Origin: Alistipes sp. UBA943
GTDB lineage: Bacteria; Bacteroidota; Bacteroidia; Bacteroidales; Rikenellaceae
Length of the DNA: 7,499 nucleotides
Assembly: GCA_002293345.1 (NCBI GenBank)
Contig: DBDB01000033.1
Location: forward strand, 1 to 7,499
Reading direction: 5' to 3'
The first letter of the stretch is position 1. Every line of letters starts with the position of its first letter. Made by a program: the position numbers and the translations under genes. Positions 1 to 6,164 of the stretch are shown here, piece by piece. Under the pieces are notes generated by a model, which did no database searches, was not told the DNA's origin, and was given only the letters and a program-made list of their open reading frames with translations.

Positions 1-173
1 TCCGAACCCGTGGCAGCCGCCACCCCGGAGTGAGCCTGTTCGGTTTGTGCCACGGAGGCGTTGTATGCCTCCAGTTCCTGACGATATTTCTCTTGCTGTT
101 TGCTGTTGTACCAGGTGAACCCGACGAAGAGGAGTCCCACGAGGATCATTCCGATGATGGAGTTTCTATTCAT
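1..173 (-). CDS. yidC: Membrane protein insertase YidC, N-terminal part (runs off the left edge)
   Basis: Reading leftwards from an ATG at 173-171, the frame stays open to the edge and gives 57 residues starting MNRNSIIGMILVGLLFVGFTW. The sequence shows one hydrophobic N-terminal segment (about residues 5-19) followed by a polar, Gln/Glu-rich stretch. That is how Bacteroidota YidC proteins begin: an uncleaved membrane anchor, then a large periplasmic domain. YidC inserts and folds inner-membrane proteins, with or without SecYEG. The catalytic five-helix core lies outside the window, so the call rests on the N-terminus and on gene order, since yidC commonly follows pyrG in Bacteroidota. There is no clear Shine-Dalgarno upstream; the bases before ATG are A/T-rich. 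The gene is 156 bases downstream of pyrG, across the hairpin repeat, so co-transcription is possible but not shown. Confidence 0.8.
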   Translation of the reverse strand, partial: MNRNSIIGMILVGLLFVGFTWYNSKQQEKYRQELEAYNASVAQTEQAHSGVAAATGS

Positions 174-213
174 TTATCGTTATGGATTACATTATTAGTG
201 GTTCGAAATAGTT

Positions 214-343
214 CAATTTGCATTCAAAATGCGTCAGATTTGGGGCTTTGCGCAGTTGGGGAGAAGGGAGCGTACTCAGACGTACGTGACCGACCACACA
301 ACAAGCAAAGTGCCGAAGATGGCGCATTTTCAATGCAAATTTG
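214..343. repeat. Long near-symmetric inverted repeat (REP/MITE-like hairpin) between pyrG and yidC
   Basis: Bases 215-251 pair with 305-341 with almost no offset: by hand count 30 Watson-Crick pairs, 3 G-U pairs and 4 mismatches over 37 positions. The outer arms read AATTTGCATTCAAAATGCG on the left and the near reverse complement on the right. At the centre, CGTAC (271-275) pairs with GTACG (282-286) around a 6-base loop, so the whole element has one centre of symmetry near 278. There is no transposase gene, and no U-tract follows the hairpin on either strand, so it is not a standard terminator. Short open frames run through it on both strands and give similar peptides (HFECK and HFQCK), an effect of the symmetry and not a gene. 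The right arm overlaps the last codons of pyrG. A dispersed intergenic repeat family is the best guess. Confidence 0.72.
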
Positions 344-1946
344 TTAGGGCTGCCTTTACGAAGGCACCAAACAGCGGATGTGGATACTTTACGGTACTCT
401 TGTATTCGGGGTGGAACTGCGTACCGACGAACCAAGGGTGTTCCGGGATCTCCACCACCTCCACGAGTCCCGTTTCGGGATTCACCCCTGCGGCCTTCAT
501 GCCGGCATCCTCGAATTCGGCGAGATATTCGTTGTTGAACTCATAGCGATGTCGGTGACGTTCGGATATTTGCTCCGTGCCATAGGCATCGTACGTCCTG
601 GAACCCTTTTGCAGGGTGCACGGATAGGCTCCGAGACGCATCGTGCCACCTTTGGCGGTGACTCCCTTCTGTTCCTCCATGAGGTTCACGACGGGGTGTT
701 TGGTGGTGGGATCCATCTCAGTGGATGTAGCGTCACGGTGTCCCAACACGTTCCGCGCGTACTCGATGACGGCACACTGCATCCCGAGACATATCCCGAG
801 GAACGGTATTTTCTTCGTACGAGCGAAGTGTATAGCTGTGATTTTGCCTTCGATACCACGGCTTCCGAATCCGGGTGCGACAAGGATACCTCCCATCTTA
901 CCGAGTTTCTCGGAGACATTTTCGGGAGTGAGTTTCTCGGAGTTGACGTAGTGTAACTTCACGCGGCAGTCATTCATCGTACCTGCGTGTACGAACGACT
1001 CGACGATGGACTTATAGGCATCGGGGAGTTCCGTGTACTTACCCACGAGCGCCATATCGACGGTCTTCTTGGGATGTTTGACCTTCTCGACAAACTCGGC
1101 CCATCGGCTCATGTCGGGCTCGTCACCCATGGGCAGGTCGAGTTTTTGGAGAATCACCTCGTCGAGTTTCTGCCGTTGCATCAGGAGAGGCACCTCATAT
1201 ATGGACGGCACATCGGTGGATTCGACGACGGCGTTCGCATCGACGTTACAGAACAACGCCACCTTGCGTTTCATGTCTGCGGCGAGCGGTTTCTCGGCAC
1301 GCAACACCAGTACATCGGGCTGCAGACCGTTCTCCAAAAGGGTTTTGACGGAGTGTTGCGTGGGTTTGGTTTTGAATTCACCGGACGCGGCGAGGTACGG
1401 AATCAGCGTGAGGTGGATGACGGCCGTTTCGCACGCCCCCAACTGGTATCGTAATTGACGAACGGCCTCGACGAACGGCAACGACTCGATATCGCCCACC
1501 GTGCCACCGATCTCGGTGATGATGATATCGAACTCCTTACGTTGCGCGAGGAGCTGAACGCGTCGTTTGATCTCGTCCGTGATGTGAGGAATCACCTGCA
1601 CCGTCTTACCGAGGTATTCGCCCTCACGCTCCTTATGGATGACATGTTGGTAGATCTTACCCGTCGTCACGTTGTTGGCCTTGCTGGTGGGCTGACTGGT
1701 GAAACGCTCGTAGTGTCCGAGGTCGAGATCGGTCTCCGCACCGTCTTCGGTCACATAACACTCCCCGTGTTCGTACGGGTTCAACGTACCGGGATCGACA
1801 TTGATATAGGGGTCGAGTTTCTGAATGGTCACACTGTATCCGCGCGCTTGGAGCAGGCGTGCCACGGATGCCGATATAATCCCCTTGCCGAGCGACGACG
1901 CAACGCCACCGGTGACGAAAATGTATTTTGGTTTTTGCAGCTTCAT
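330..1946 (-). CDS. pyrG: CTP synthase (glutamine-hydrolysing)
   Basis: 538 residues, close to the usual 530-550. The enzyme aminates UTP to CTP using ATP and glutamine, the last step of de novo CTP synthesis in the cytosol. The N-terminal synthase domain (about 1-275) has the P-loop GGVASSLGKG (13-22), the UTP/Mg region DPYINVDPGTLNPYEHGE (45-62), DLDLGHYERF (73-82) and TEIGGTVGDIES (144-155). The C-terminal class I glutamine amidotransferase domain (about 295-538) has the oxyanion segment GGILVAPGFG, the nucleophile Cys386 in LGICLGMQ and the His512/Glu514 pair in FHPEY. All catalytic residues seen are intact. The ATG start gives MKLQKPKYIFVTGG, as expected for the family, with AGGAAGGG upstream as a ribosome binding site. 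It lies 24 bases after the DUF349 gene and is probably co-transcribed with it. The final residues TNLH and the TGA stop lie inside the hairpin repeat. Confidence 0.98.
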   Translation of the reverse strand: MKLQKPKYIFVTGGVASSLGKGIISASVARLLQARGYSVTIQKLDPYINVDPGTLNPYEHGECYVTEDGAETDLDLGHYERFTSQPTSKANNVTTGKIYQHVIHKEREGEYLGKTVQVIPHITDEIKRRVQLLAQRKEFDIIITEIGGTVGDIESLPFVEAVRQLRYQLGACETAVIHLTLIPYLAASGEFKTKPTQHSVKTLLENGLQPDVLVLRAEKPLAADMKRKVALFCNVDANAVVESTDVPSIYEVPLLMQRQKLDEVILQKLDLPMGDEPDMSRWAEFVEKVKHPKKTVDMALVGKYTELPDAYKSIVESFVHAGTMNDCRVKLHYVNSEKLTPENVSEKLGKMGGILVAPGFGSRGIEGKITAIHFARTKKIPFLGICLGMQCAVIEYARNVLGHRDATSTEMDPTTKHPVVNLMEEQKGVTAKGGTMRLGAYPCTLQKGSRTYDAYGTEQISERHRHRYEFNNEYLAEFEDAGMKAAGVNPETGLVEVVEIPEHPWFVGTQFHPEYKSTVKYPHPLFGAFVKAALTNLH

Positions 1947-1970
1947 GTTTCTATTTCCCTTCCTCTTCTC

Positions 1971-3374
1971 CTATTTCAGTTTATCTTTAAGTCCTTCGAG
2001 GGCCGCCTGCAACGACCCGTGCACCACTCTTTCGGGTTTCGATGTCGCCTTCCGGTCCCCCTTCGCGGCGGTCGGCTGCGGCGTGCGCCGTAAAGTCGCT
2101 TCGTCGGCTTTACGAGCGGCATAGAATGCCGCTTTGCATTCGAAGAACGCATCGCACGCCGCGCGGAATCGTGCCCACAGCTCGTTCGACACTTTTTGTG
2201 GCACGGCACCGATCTCTTTCCACCTCGCTTGCAACGCGATCAACTCGTCAGTGGCCTCTTTCCACGCCTCACTATCCTTGAGCGCTTCGGCTTTCTCGAC
2301 CAGTTCGGTTTTTATTTTCAGGTTGGCGCTCAGGTCCTCCTTGAGGGTCTTGAAGAAGATGTGCTTCGCAGCGAAAAACGCGTCGCACGCCTTGCGGAAC
2401 CGCTCCCAGATGGCATTGTTATCCTTTTTCGGTGCATACCCGATCGTGCGCCACTCCTTTTGCAACGCCACCAACTGCTCGCTGGCGGCCTCCCACCCCT
2501 TCACTTTGACGGGCAGTTGCTCGACGAGCTTCTCGGCGGCTTCACAAAGTGCTGTTTTACGTTCGAGGTTGGCCAGTTGTGCCTCACGCAACTTATCGAA
2601 ATGGTCCTGATGGCGTTTGTTCACGACCGTCGACGCGGCCTTGAAACGCTCCCACAGGGGCTCCTTGTACTCCATCGCCACGGGACCGATCTCCCGCCAA
2701 TCGTCATGAAGCTTCTGCAACTTACGGAACGCCTCGATCACCTGCGGTTCATCGGCAAGGGCTTCGGCCGCTTCTGCAAGGGCGGTTTTCGCTTCAAGGT
2801 TCTTTTTCAAATCCAGGTCACGCAACTCGCGATTGATCTTGGCGACGTTGTAGAAATTCTCCACCTGCAAGTGGTAGTTTTCCCACAACTCCTTCACGTT
2901 GGCCATCGGCACAGGACCCGTCTCACGCCACCGGGTCTGCAACGCACGGAACTTCTCGAACATGTCGTTTTGAATCCCTCCATCGTCCTCTCCCGCAACG
3001 AGTGCTTTCAGCTCCTCGATCACACCCTCTTTAACCTTGAGGTTGGCCTGCTCCGCGGCACGTTCGGTGGCCATATACTCATCGCGATGCTTGCGATAGA
3101 GGTCATACAGCGCCTTGAAACGCGTTTCGTCCTCCTCCGAGTGGGTTTGCTTGTAAAAGGCGGTTTTGATGGCCTCCACCTCGGTGCGAATCTCCTGCAC
3201 GGGATGGCCCTCCATCAGCCGTTGCAACCGCACCAGCAACTCCTCGGGACCCTCCATCCCCTCCACCCCCTGGCTCGCTTGTTCCACGGGTTGTTGCTCC
3301 ACAGGCTGCGGTTCCGGCACCTGCCGTTGCTCCTCCTGCACCTGCATCCCCTCGATAAGTTCCTCGCTCATCAT
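1971..3374 (-). CDS. DUF349 repeat protein
   Basis: 467 residues, no signal peptide or membrane segment, so cytoplasmic. Residues 1-45 are Gln/Glu/Pro-rich and probably disordered. Four DUF349 repeats follow, at roughly 105-178, 184-258, 265-340 and 350-425, each recognisable by W[RK]-x-[IT]-G-x-[VA]-P or similar, then LWERF/[IL]W-x-RF. The first two carry TRWRETGPVP and DDWREIGPVA; the last two end in the near-identical FRKACDAFF and FRAACDAFF. The repeats are helical with coiled-coil-like spacing, and the tail (430-467) is basic and low in complexity. DUF349 proteins are widespread in Bacteroidota; their molecular role is not established as far as I know. The start is ATGATG with AAGGAG five bases upstream of the first ATG, so either codon (3374 or 3371) could be used. 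It is the first gene of a likely operon with pyrG and is divergent from the response regulator. Confidence 0.92.
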   Translation of the reverse strand: MMSEELIEGMQVQEEQRQVPEPQPVEQQPVEQASQGVEGMEGPEELLVRLQRLMEGHPVQEIRTEVEAIKTAFYKQTHSEEDETRFKALYDLYRKHRDEYMATERAAEQANLKVKEGVIEELKALVAGEDDGGIQNDMFEKFRALQTRWRETGPVPMANVKELWENYHLQVENFYNVAKINRELRDLDLKKNLEAKTALAEAAEALADEPQVIEAFRKLQKLHDDWREIGPVAMEYKEPLWERFKAASTVVNKRHQDHFDKLREAQLANLERKTALCEAAEKLVEQLPVKVKGWEAASEQLVALQKEWRTIGYAPKKDNNAIWERFRKACDAFFAAKHIFFKTLKEDLSANLKIKTELVEKAEALKDSEAWKEATDELIALQARWKEIGAVPQKVSNELWARFRAACDAFFECKAAFYAARKADEATLRRTPQPTAAKGDRKATSKPERVVHGSLQAALEGLKDKLK

Positions 3375-3391
3375 TTTGACTCCTTGTTGAT

Positions 3392-3409
3392 TCTTAACTT
3401 TGTCTTAAC
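3392..3409. promoter_or_regulatory. Candidate response-regulator operator: two TCTTAAC heptamers at 11-bp period
   Basis: TCTTAAC occurs at 3392-3398 and again at 3403-3409, separated by 4 bases. OmpR/PhoB-family regulators typically bind head-to-tail as dimers on direct repeats of about 7 bp with a period near 11 bp, and the divergent gene downstream encodes such a regulator. The pair lies about 45-60 bp upstream of the regulator's probable -7 element and 18-35 bp upstream of the DUF349 start codon. Autoregulation, or repression of the DUF349-pyrG operon, would fit. This is inferred from layout only; the chance occurrence of two short A/T-rich heptamers is not negligible. Confidence 0.4.
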
Positions 3410-3451
3410 GTTAGTTTCCGCCCATTCGGTGCGAAGATAGTTATTTTTTCG

Positions 3452-3459
3452 TATCTTTG
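3452..3459 (+). promoter_or_regulatory. Probable Bacteroidota -7 promoter element for the response regulator
   Basis: TATCTTTG matches the Bacteroidota -7 consensus TAnnTTTG exactly. It lies 17 bases before the ATG at 3477, leaving a leader of perhaps 10-15 bases. No TTTG-type -33 element is visible at the usual 19-21 base spacing, which lowers confidence. The region 3375-3476 is the only space between the two divergent genes, so promoters for both directions must lie here or inside the genes. On the other strand TATCTTCG (3438-3431) is a one-mismatch candidate for the DUF349 operon. Confidence 0.55.
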
Positions 3460-3476
3460 TCCTATAAGCAAATCTT

Positions 3477-4127
3477 ATGGCTCACCGCATTCTGATAGTG
3501 GACGACGAGGAGGATATTCGCGAGTTTATCCGTTACAATCTCGTCAAGGCGGGTTACGAGGTCCGGACAGCCCGTGACGGCGAGGAGGCCCTGTCGATCG
3601 CCACGCAGTTTCGCCCTCATCTGATCCTGCTGGACGTGATGATGCCGGTTCTGGACGGTATCGAGACTTGCCGCACGTTACGTGCCGACGGTGCCTTCGA
3701 CGACACGTTTATTCTGTTCCTTTCGGCGCTCGACCAGGAGCAACAACAGATCGCCGGTTACGACGTCGGAGCGGAGGATTACATTACCAAACCGGTCAGT
3801 TTGTCTATTCTGTTGAACCGCATCCAGGCGATCCTTAAACGTACCCCGTCATCGGAAAATCATCTGCTTATCGACCCCGAGAAGCACCTTGTTCATCTGA
3901 ACGGCAAGCCCATCACGTTACCCCGCAAGGAGTTCGATTTATTGGGTTTACTGGCCTCCGCACCGGGACGCCTGTTCACACGTGAGGAGATCTACAACCG
4001 CGTATGGGGCAACGAGGTGATCGTGGGAGATCGCACAATCGACGTCCATATCCGCAAGTTACGCCAGAAAATCGGTGACGACTTCATCTCCACAGTCAAG
4101 GGTGTGGGCTACAAGTTCATCGGCTAA
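3477..4127 (+). CDS. OmpR/PhoB-family two-component response regulator
   Basis: 216 residues, within the usual 215-240. The N-terminal receiver domain (about 3-120) has the acidic pocket Asp9/Asp10, the phosphoacceptor Asp53 in LLDVMMP, the switch residue Ser83 in LSAL and the conserved Lys105 in ITKP. The C-terminal winged-helix DNA-binding domain (about 125-216) shows LPRKEFDLLGLLASAPGRLFTREEI and ends in the canonical DRTIDVHIRKLRQKIG and VKGVGYKF motifs. Phosphorylation by a sensor kinase should switch on dimeric binding to tandem direct repeats. No histidine kinase gene lies on either side, so it is an orphan within this window. It ends 11 bases before a strong terminator, so it is monocistronic. 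The ATG lacks a clear Shine-Dalgarno, which is common in Bacteroidota. RprY or PhoB homology is possible, but the target regulon cannot be named from sequence. Confidence 0.95.
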   Translation: MAHRILIVDDEEDIREFIRYNLVKAGYEVRTARDGEEALSIATQFRPHLILLDVMMPVLDGIETCRTLRADGAFDDTFILFLSALDQEQQQIAGYDVGAEDYITKPVSLSILLNRIQAILKRTPSSENHLLIDPEKHLVHLNGKPITLPRKEFDLLGLLASAPGRLFTREEIYNRVWGNEVIVGDRTIDVHIRKLRQKIGDDFISTVKGVGYKFIG

Positions 4128-4138
4128 ATCCACGCCAC

Positions 4139-4168
4139 AAAAAAAAAGACCCCTCGGGGTCTTTTTTT
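4139..4168. terminator. Bidirectional Rho-independent terminator
   Basis: Nine A (4139-4147), then GACCCC, TC, GGGGTC (4148-4161), then seven T (4162-4168). The stem is GC-rich, and the flanking A and T tracts extend it and supply a U-tract on both strands. It sits exactly between two convergent genes: 11 bases after the response regulator stop and overlapping the TAA stop of the lipoprotein gene arriving from the right. It should therefore end both transcripts and insulate the housekeeping half from the accessory array. Confidence 0.93.
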
Positions 4169-4670
4169 ACTCAGTCGCAGCCTCACTCATTCTCACTGCC
4201 GCCTCGTAATCCGCGTTCGTGAACGTGTAGGTCCAGCGGGTGCCGCGACACGGTTCGCAACCATTCGGCGAGTCGACATTCTCTTCCACGTAATTTTCCG
4301 TCCATGTAAGGTCATATTTCCTATCGTAACCGTCCGGGAATGGGGCTTCATATCGACCATAGATTGCCTGATACGCTCCATCGTCGAAAACAACAACCAT
4401 CACAGGAGTATATTCAGAAGGAAGCAGGGGGGAGCCAAACCATCCACTCTCTTTTTCGAGCGATTCTCCAGGTTGGATAACTTTACCTGTGAAATCATGA
4501 ATCGGACCATTTCGACCACCAGTGAGAGTGATCAAATGGTCACTCTCGTTAATCCAAATGAAATAACTATAACTGGCATAGTCGACAATAGGGGGTTGAG
4601 GTTCGTGTGTGTTAGGTTTACAAGCACATCCTAACAAGAGAGACATCATTAAACCGATCAACTTTTTCAT
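4167..4670 (-). CDS. Small lipoprotein of the YTFTNADYE family (copy D, last gene of the array)
   Basis: 167 residues from the ATG at 4670 (MKKLIGLMM); an in-frame TTG three codons earlier is less likely. A signal peptide ends in the lipobox LLGC with Cys15, so the mature protein should be an outer-membrane or periplasmic lipoprotein. Family blocks in order: YFIWINESDHLITL (about 37-50), a PGESLEKE segment (about 66-73), VVFDD (about 94-98), NYVEENV, and RWTYTFTNADYEAA near the end. It differs from the others in a Cys pair (CEPC) before the last block. Three paralogues lie upstream. The gene starts 12 bases after the preceding ESWA-module gene, with GGGA before the ATG as a weak ribosome binding site, and its stop lies in the terminator. 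I do not recognise an assigned function; an inhibitor, immunity or partner protein for the neighbouring module is an inference from pairing. Confidence 0.82.
   Translation of the reverse strand: MKKLIGLMMSLLLGCACKPNTHEPQPPIVDYASYSYFIWINESDHLITLTGGRNGPIHDFTGKVIQPGESLEKESGWFGSPLLPSEYTPVMVVVFDDGAYQAIYGRYEAPFPDGYDRKYDLTWTENYVEENVDSPNGCEPCRGTRWTYTFTNADYEAAVRMSEAATE
4198..4245 (-). repeat. Conserved DNA block encoding the lipoprotein C-terminus (copy in D)
   Basis: These 48 bases differ at only three positions from 5202-5249 in lipoprotein C, all A/G differences. A shorter matching stretch occurs at 5761-5795 in lipoprotein B. The block encodes GTRWTYTFTNADYEAA. The flanking parts of the genes are much less alike, so this segment is either under strong constraint or has been homogenised by recombination. 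Confidence 0.8.
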
Positions 4671-4682
4671 GAGTCCCAAATT

Positions 4683-5168
4683 TTAATGATTAGATACCCA
4701 AGTTACATACGGTGTCACATAATTTCGTGCCTTTTCTGCTGCTTTATCCATCGCTTCAAGAACGCCAGATCCATTCAACATAAATTGACGTGTAAAATCA
4801 GGAGTAAGTATACTTCTGAAATCATCTAAATTATTAGCCTCCGCAGCTATCTTGTTGATAGTCGTATAGGAGATGCCTGAAACGTCATCATCAAGGTAAA
4901 TTGAGTAAGCATTTTCCCATGGGTGATGCCTTTGATTGTGATCGTCTCGTAAATCTACAAACAAGGGAGAATATTCCCCACAATCCTTCTTCACGCCCTT
5001 CCTGTCCGTTCTTTTCCAACCTTGCCGTGCTTCACCCGAAAAATCCGAATAAGTAATATCCGATGGTGATGGTTCTACCCACCTCAACGAGGTGTAGTAA
5101 TGCCGGCTCAACTCCCAACCTACATATGATGCCCAACTCTCGCGCAATGTATTATTGTATTTCATCAT
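4683..5168 (-). CDS. Unassigned ESWA-module protein, probable metallopeptidase C-terminal fragment (copy 2)
   Basis: 161 residues, starting MMKYNNTLRESWASYVGWEL. The first ATG (5168) overlaps the upstream stop as ATGA and the second (5165) as TGATG; GGGAGGGGG lies just upstream, so either is usable. There is no signal peptide or membrane segment. Visible blocks are an N-terminal helix with ESWA (10-13), YSPLFVDLRDDHNQR (about 66-80), and DDVSGISYTTINKIA followed by an acidic-aromatic NLDDF. From memory these resemble the part of Bacteroidota exported HExxH peptidases that follows the HExxH, where the Glu of ESWA could be the third zinc ligand; no HExxH is present here. A catalytically active enzyme is therefore unlikely. 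It is an orphan C-terminal module or a degenerate paralogue, sandwiched between lipoproteins C and D. The family assignment is uncertain; the homology to 6161-6829 is seen directly. Confidence 0.75.
   Translation of the reverse strand: MMKYNNTLRESWASYVGWELSRHYYTSLRWVEPSPSDITYSDFSGEARQGWKRTDRKGVKKDCGEYSPLFVDLRDDHNQRHHPWENAYSIYLDDDVSGISYTTINKIAAEANNLDDFRSILTPDFTRQFMLNGSGVLEAMDKAAEKARNYVTPYVTWVSNH
5130..5166 (-). repeat. 37-bp perfect direct repeat, copy 2, over the start of an ESWA-module gene
   Basis: Bases 5130-5166 are identical to 6794-6830. The repeat covers the start codon and the first 11-12 codons (MKYNNTLRESWA) of both complete ESWA-module genes. Identity stops abruptly on both sides, while the proteins downstream diverge quickly. 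Such a seam fits a duplication or recombination junction. Confidence 0.88.
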
Positions 5169-5647
5169 TCCCCCTCCCGGATCTCCGCAGCCATCTTCAC
5201 CGCCGCCTCATAATCCGCATTCGTAAACGTGTAGGTCCAGCGGGTGCCGTTTTTGACATCTTCCTGCACATAATTATCGTCCCAAATGGGATTAAATGAA
5301 ATACCATTATTCACATTGGGGTATTCATCTCCTGGTGAGGAATTGGGCCTAACATAGATGACTTTTATTGAATCATCAAACACGACAGTGACGAGCAGTC
5401 CCGCCAAAAAATCCGAGGGGGGAGGGGCTACCCCCATTCTTATTTGGTCTTTTTCGAAAGAATCACCAGATTGCATTTCAGTTTGAAACATAATATGCGT
5501 GAATCCATTTTCCGCAGAAAATGTGATTTTGTGATCACTATCATTTATCCAAACATAATACCCATGCCCACCAGAGTCACTTATAGTTCCACAGCCCATT
5601 CCAGATAAAATAAAAAGCAAGAATGAGAAGGATAATAATTTCTTCAT
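5165..5647 (-). CDS. Small lipoprotein of the YTFTNADYE family (copy C)
   Basis: 160 residues from ATG at 5647. The signal peptide MKKLLSFSFLLFILSGMGC ends at Cys19; the lipobox is imperfect (Gly at -3, Met at -2) but the hydrophobic core is long. Family blocks: YYVWINDSDHKITF (about 30-43), a GDSFEKDQ segment, PPPSDF, VVFDDSIKVIYV, NYVQEDV, and GTRWTYTFTNADYEAA near the C-terminus. It is most like copy D at the C-terminus and copy A in the YYVW and PPPS blocks. It is preceded by a 52-base A/T-rich gap rather than by an ESWA-module gene, the only such gap in the array. Its stop overlaps the next start, so translation of the ESWA-module gene downstream is probably coupled to it. The upstream ribosome binding site is weak and A-rich. 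Likely anchored in the outer membrane or periplasm; function unknown. Confidence 0.82.
   Translation of the reverse strand: MKKLLSFSFLLFILSGMGCGTISDSGGHGYYVWINDSDHKITFSAENGFTHIMFQTEMQSGDSFEKDQIRMGVAPPPSDFLAGLLVTVVFDDSIKVIYVRPNSSPGDEYPNVNNGISFNPIWDDNYVQEDVKNGTRWTYTFTNADYEAAVKMAAEIREGE
5202..5249 (-). repeat. Conserved DNA block encoding the lipoprotein C-terminus (copy in C)
   Basis: This is the partner of 4198-4245, with 45 of 48 bases identical by hand alignment. It encodes GTRWTYTFTNADYEAA. The matching part of lipoprotein B is 5761-5795 and a more diverged version in lipoprotein A lies near 6861-6890. Confidence 0.8.
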
Positions 5648-5699
5648 AATCTTTCTAATTTATAGAAATACCCTTATTCATAAACACGAAAATAATAAA

Positions 5700-6164
5700 T
5701 TAGTTTTGTCTGTACGGACATAGTTGGATCATCCCCTTGATCTCCTCCACTATCGCCCTCGCCGCCTCATAATCCGCGTTCGTGAACGTGTAGGTGACAA
5801 GGTCGAGTTGCCCTTTCCCTCGCTTTGTGATTATATACTCACTCGAAGTCGGCAAATCACCTCCTGTATGAATCGTGTAGACGTCATCGAATGTTGTTAA
5901 AACGGAAGATGCCCAGAAAGGAACCGGACGGGTGCTTCCCATGCTCATGCGTGGATTTTCCCAAAAGAAATCTTCACTTGGGTGTAAAGTTAATTCCTCA
6001 GGAAAAACATCATACGCAGGACCATTTTCTTCCACGAGGATATCAATCACATGATCACTTGCATTTACGACCTGATATTCGTAATAAGTAATTTTATCTC
6101 CAATCCCAGGTATGCAACCTATGAAAAAAAACAGTGAAATGCAGATTACCATTATCCGTTTCAT
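5700..6164 (-). CDS. Small lipoprotein of the YTFTNADYE family (copy B, divergent)
   Basis: 154 residues from ATG at 6164, which overlaps the preceding stop as ATGA. The signal peptide MKRIMVICISLFFFIGC ends in lipobox FIGC with Cys17. It keeps YEYQVVNASDHVIDI (about 28-42), a Thr-Phe-Asp-Asp block (about 90-93) and TYTFTNADYEAA, but it lacks the NYVEEDV segment before the last block and replaces YYVW with YEYQVV. It also has a longer tail (IKGMIQLCPYRQN) with a second Cys. It is the most diverged of the four paralogues. It follows the Gly-linker ESWA-module protein with translational coupling, so these two are the natural partner pair. The function is not recognised; the lipoprotein call is strong and the partner role inferred. 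Confidence 0.8.
   Translation of the reverse strand: MKRIMVICISLFFFIGCIPGIGDKITYYEYQVVNASDHVIDILVEENGPAYDVFPEELTLHPSEDFFWENPRMSMGSTRPVPFWASSVLTTFDDVYTIHTGGDLPTSSEYIITKRGKGQLDLVTYTFTNADYEAARAIVEEIKGMIQLCPYRQN
5761..5795 (-). repeat. Conserved DNA block encoding the lipoprotein C-terminus (copy in B)
   Basis: These 35 bases match the 3' part of the 48-base block at 4198-4245 and 5202-5249 with one or two differences and encode TYTFTNADYEAA. Similarity ends where the codons for Trp and the preceding loop would lie, so the conserved unit is shorter here. Confidence 0.7.

Noticed and set aside
214..343. Rho-independent terminator for pyrG
   Set aside because: The stem is long but A/T-rich at the base, and no T-run follows on the minus strand; the shape fits a dispersed repeat better.
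187..435. Short open frames on both strands through the hairpin between pyrG and yidC
   Set aside because: The two peptides resemble each other only because the element is an inverted repeat, and they overlap the pyrG 3' end; no sign of translation.
378..956. Long plus-strand open frames opposite pyrG (also around 987-1454 and 1455-2093)
   Set aside because: They lie wholly antisense to a complete, motif-rich CTP synthase gene and have no recognisable domains; they are a by-product of its codon use.
2196..3440. A 414-codon plus-strand frame opposite the DUF349 gene
   Set aside because: It is a Leu/His-rich translation antisense to a convincing repeat protein, with no family motif.
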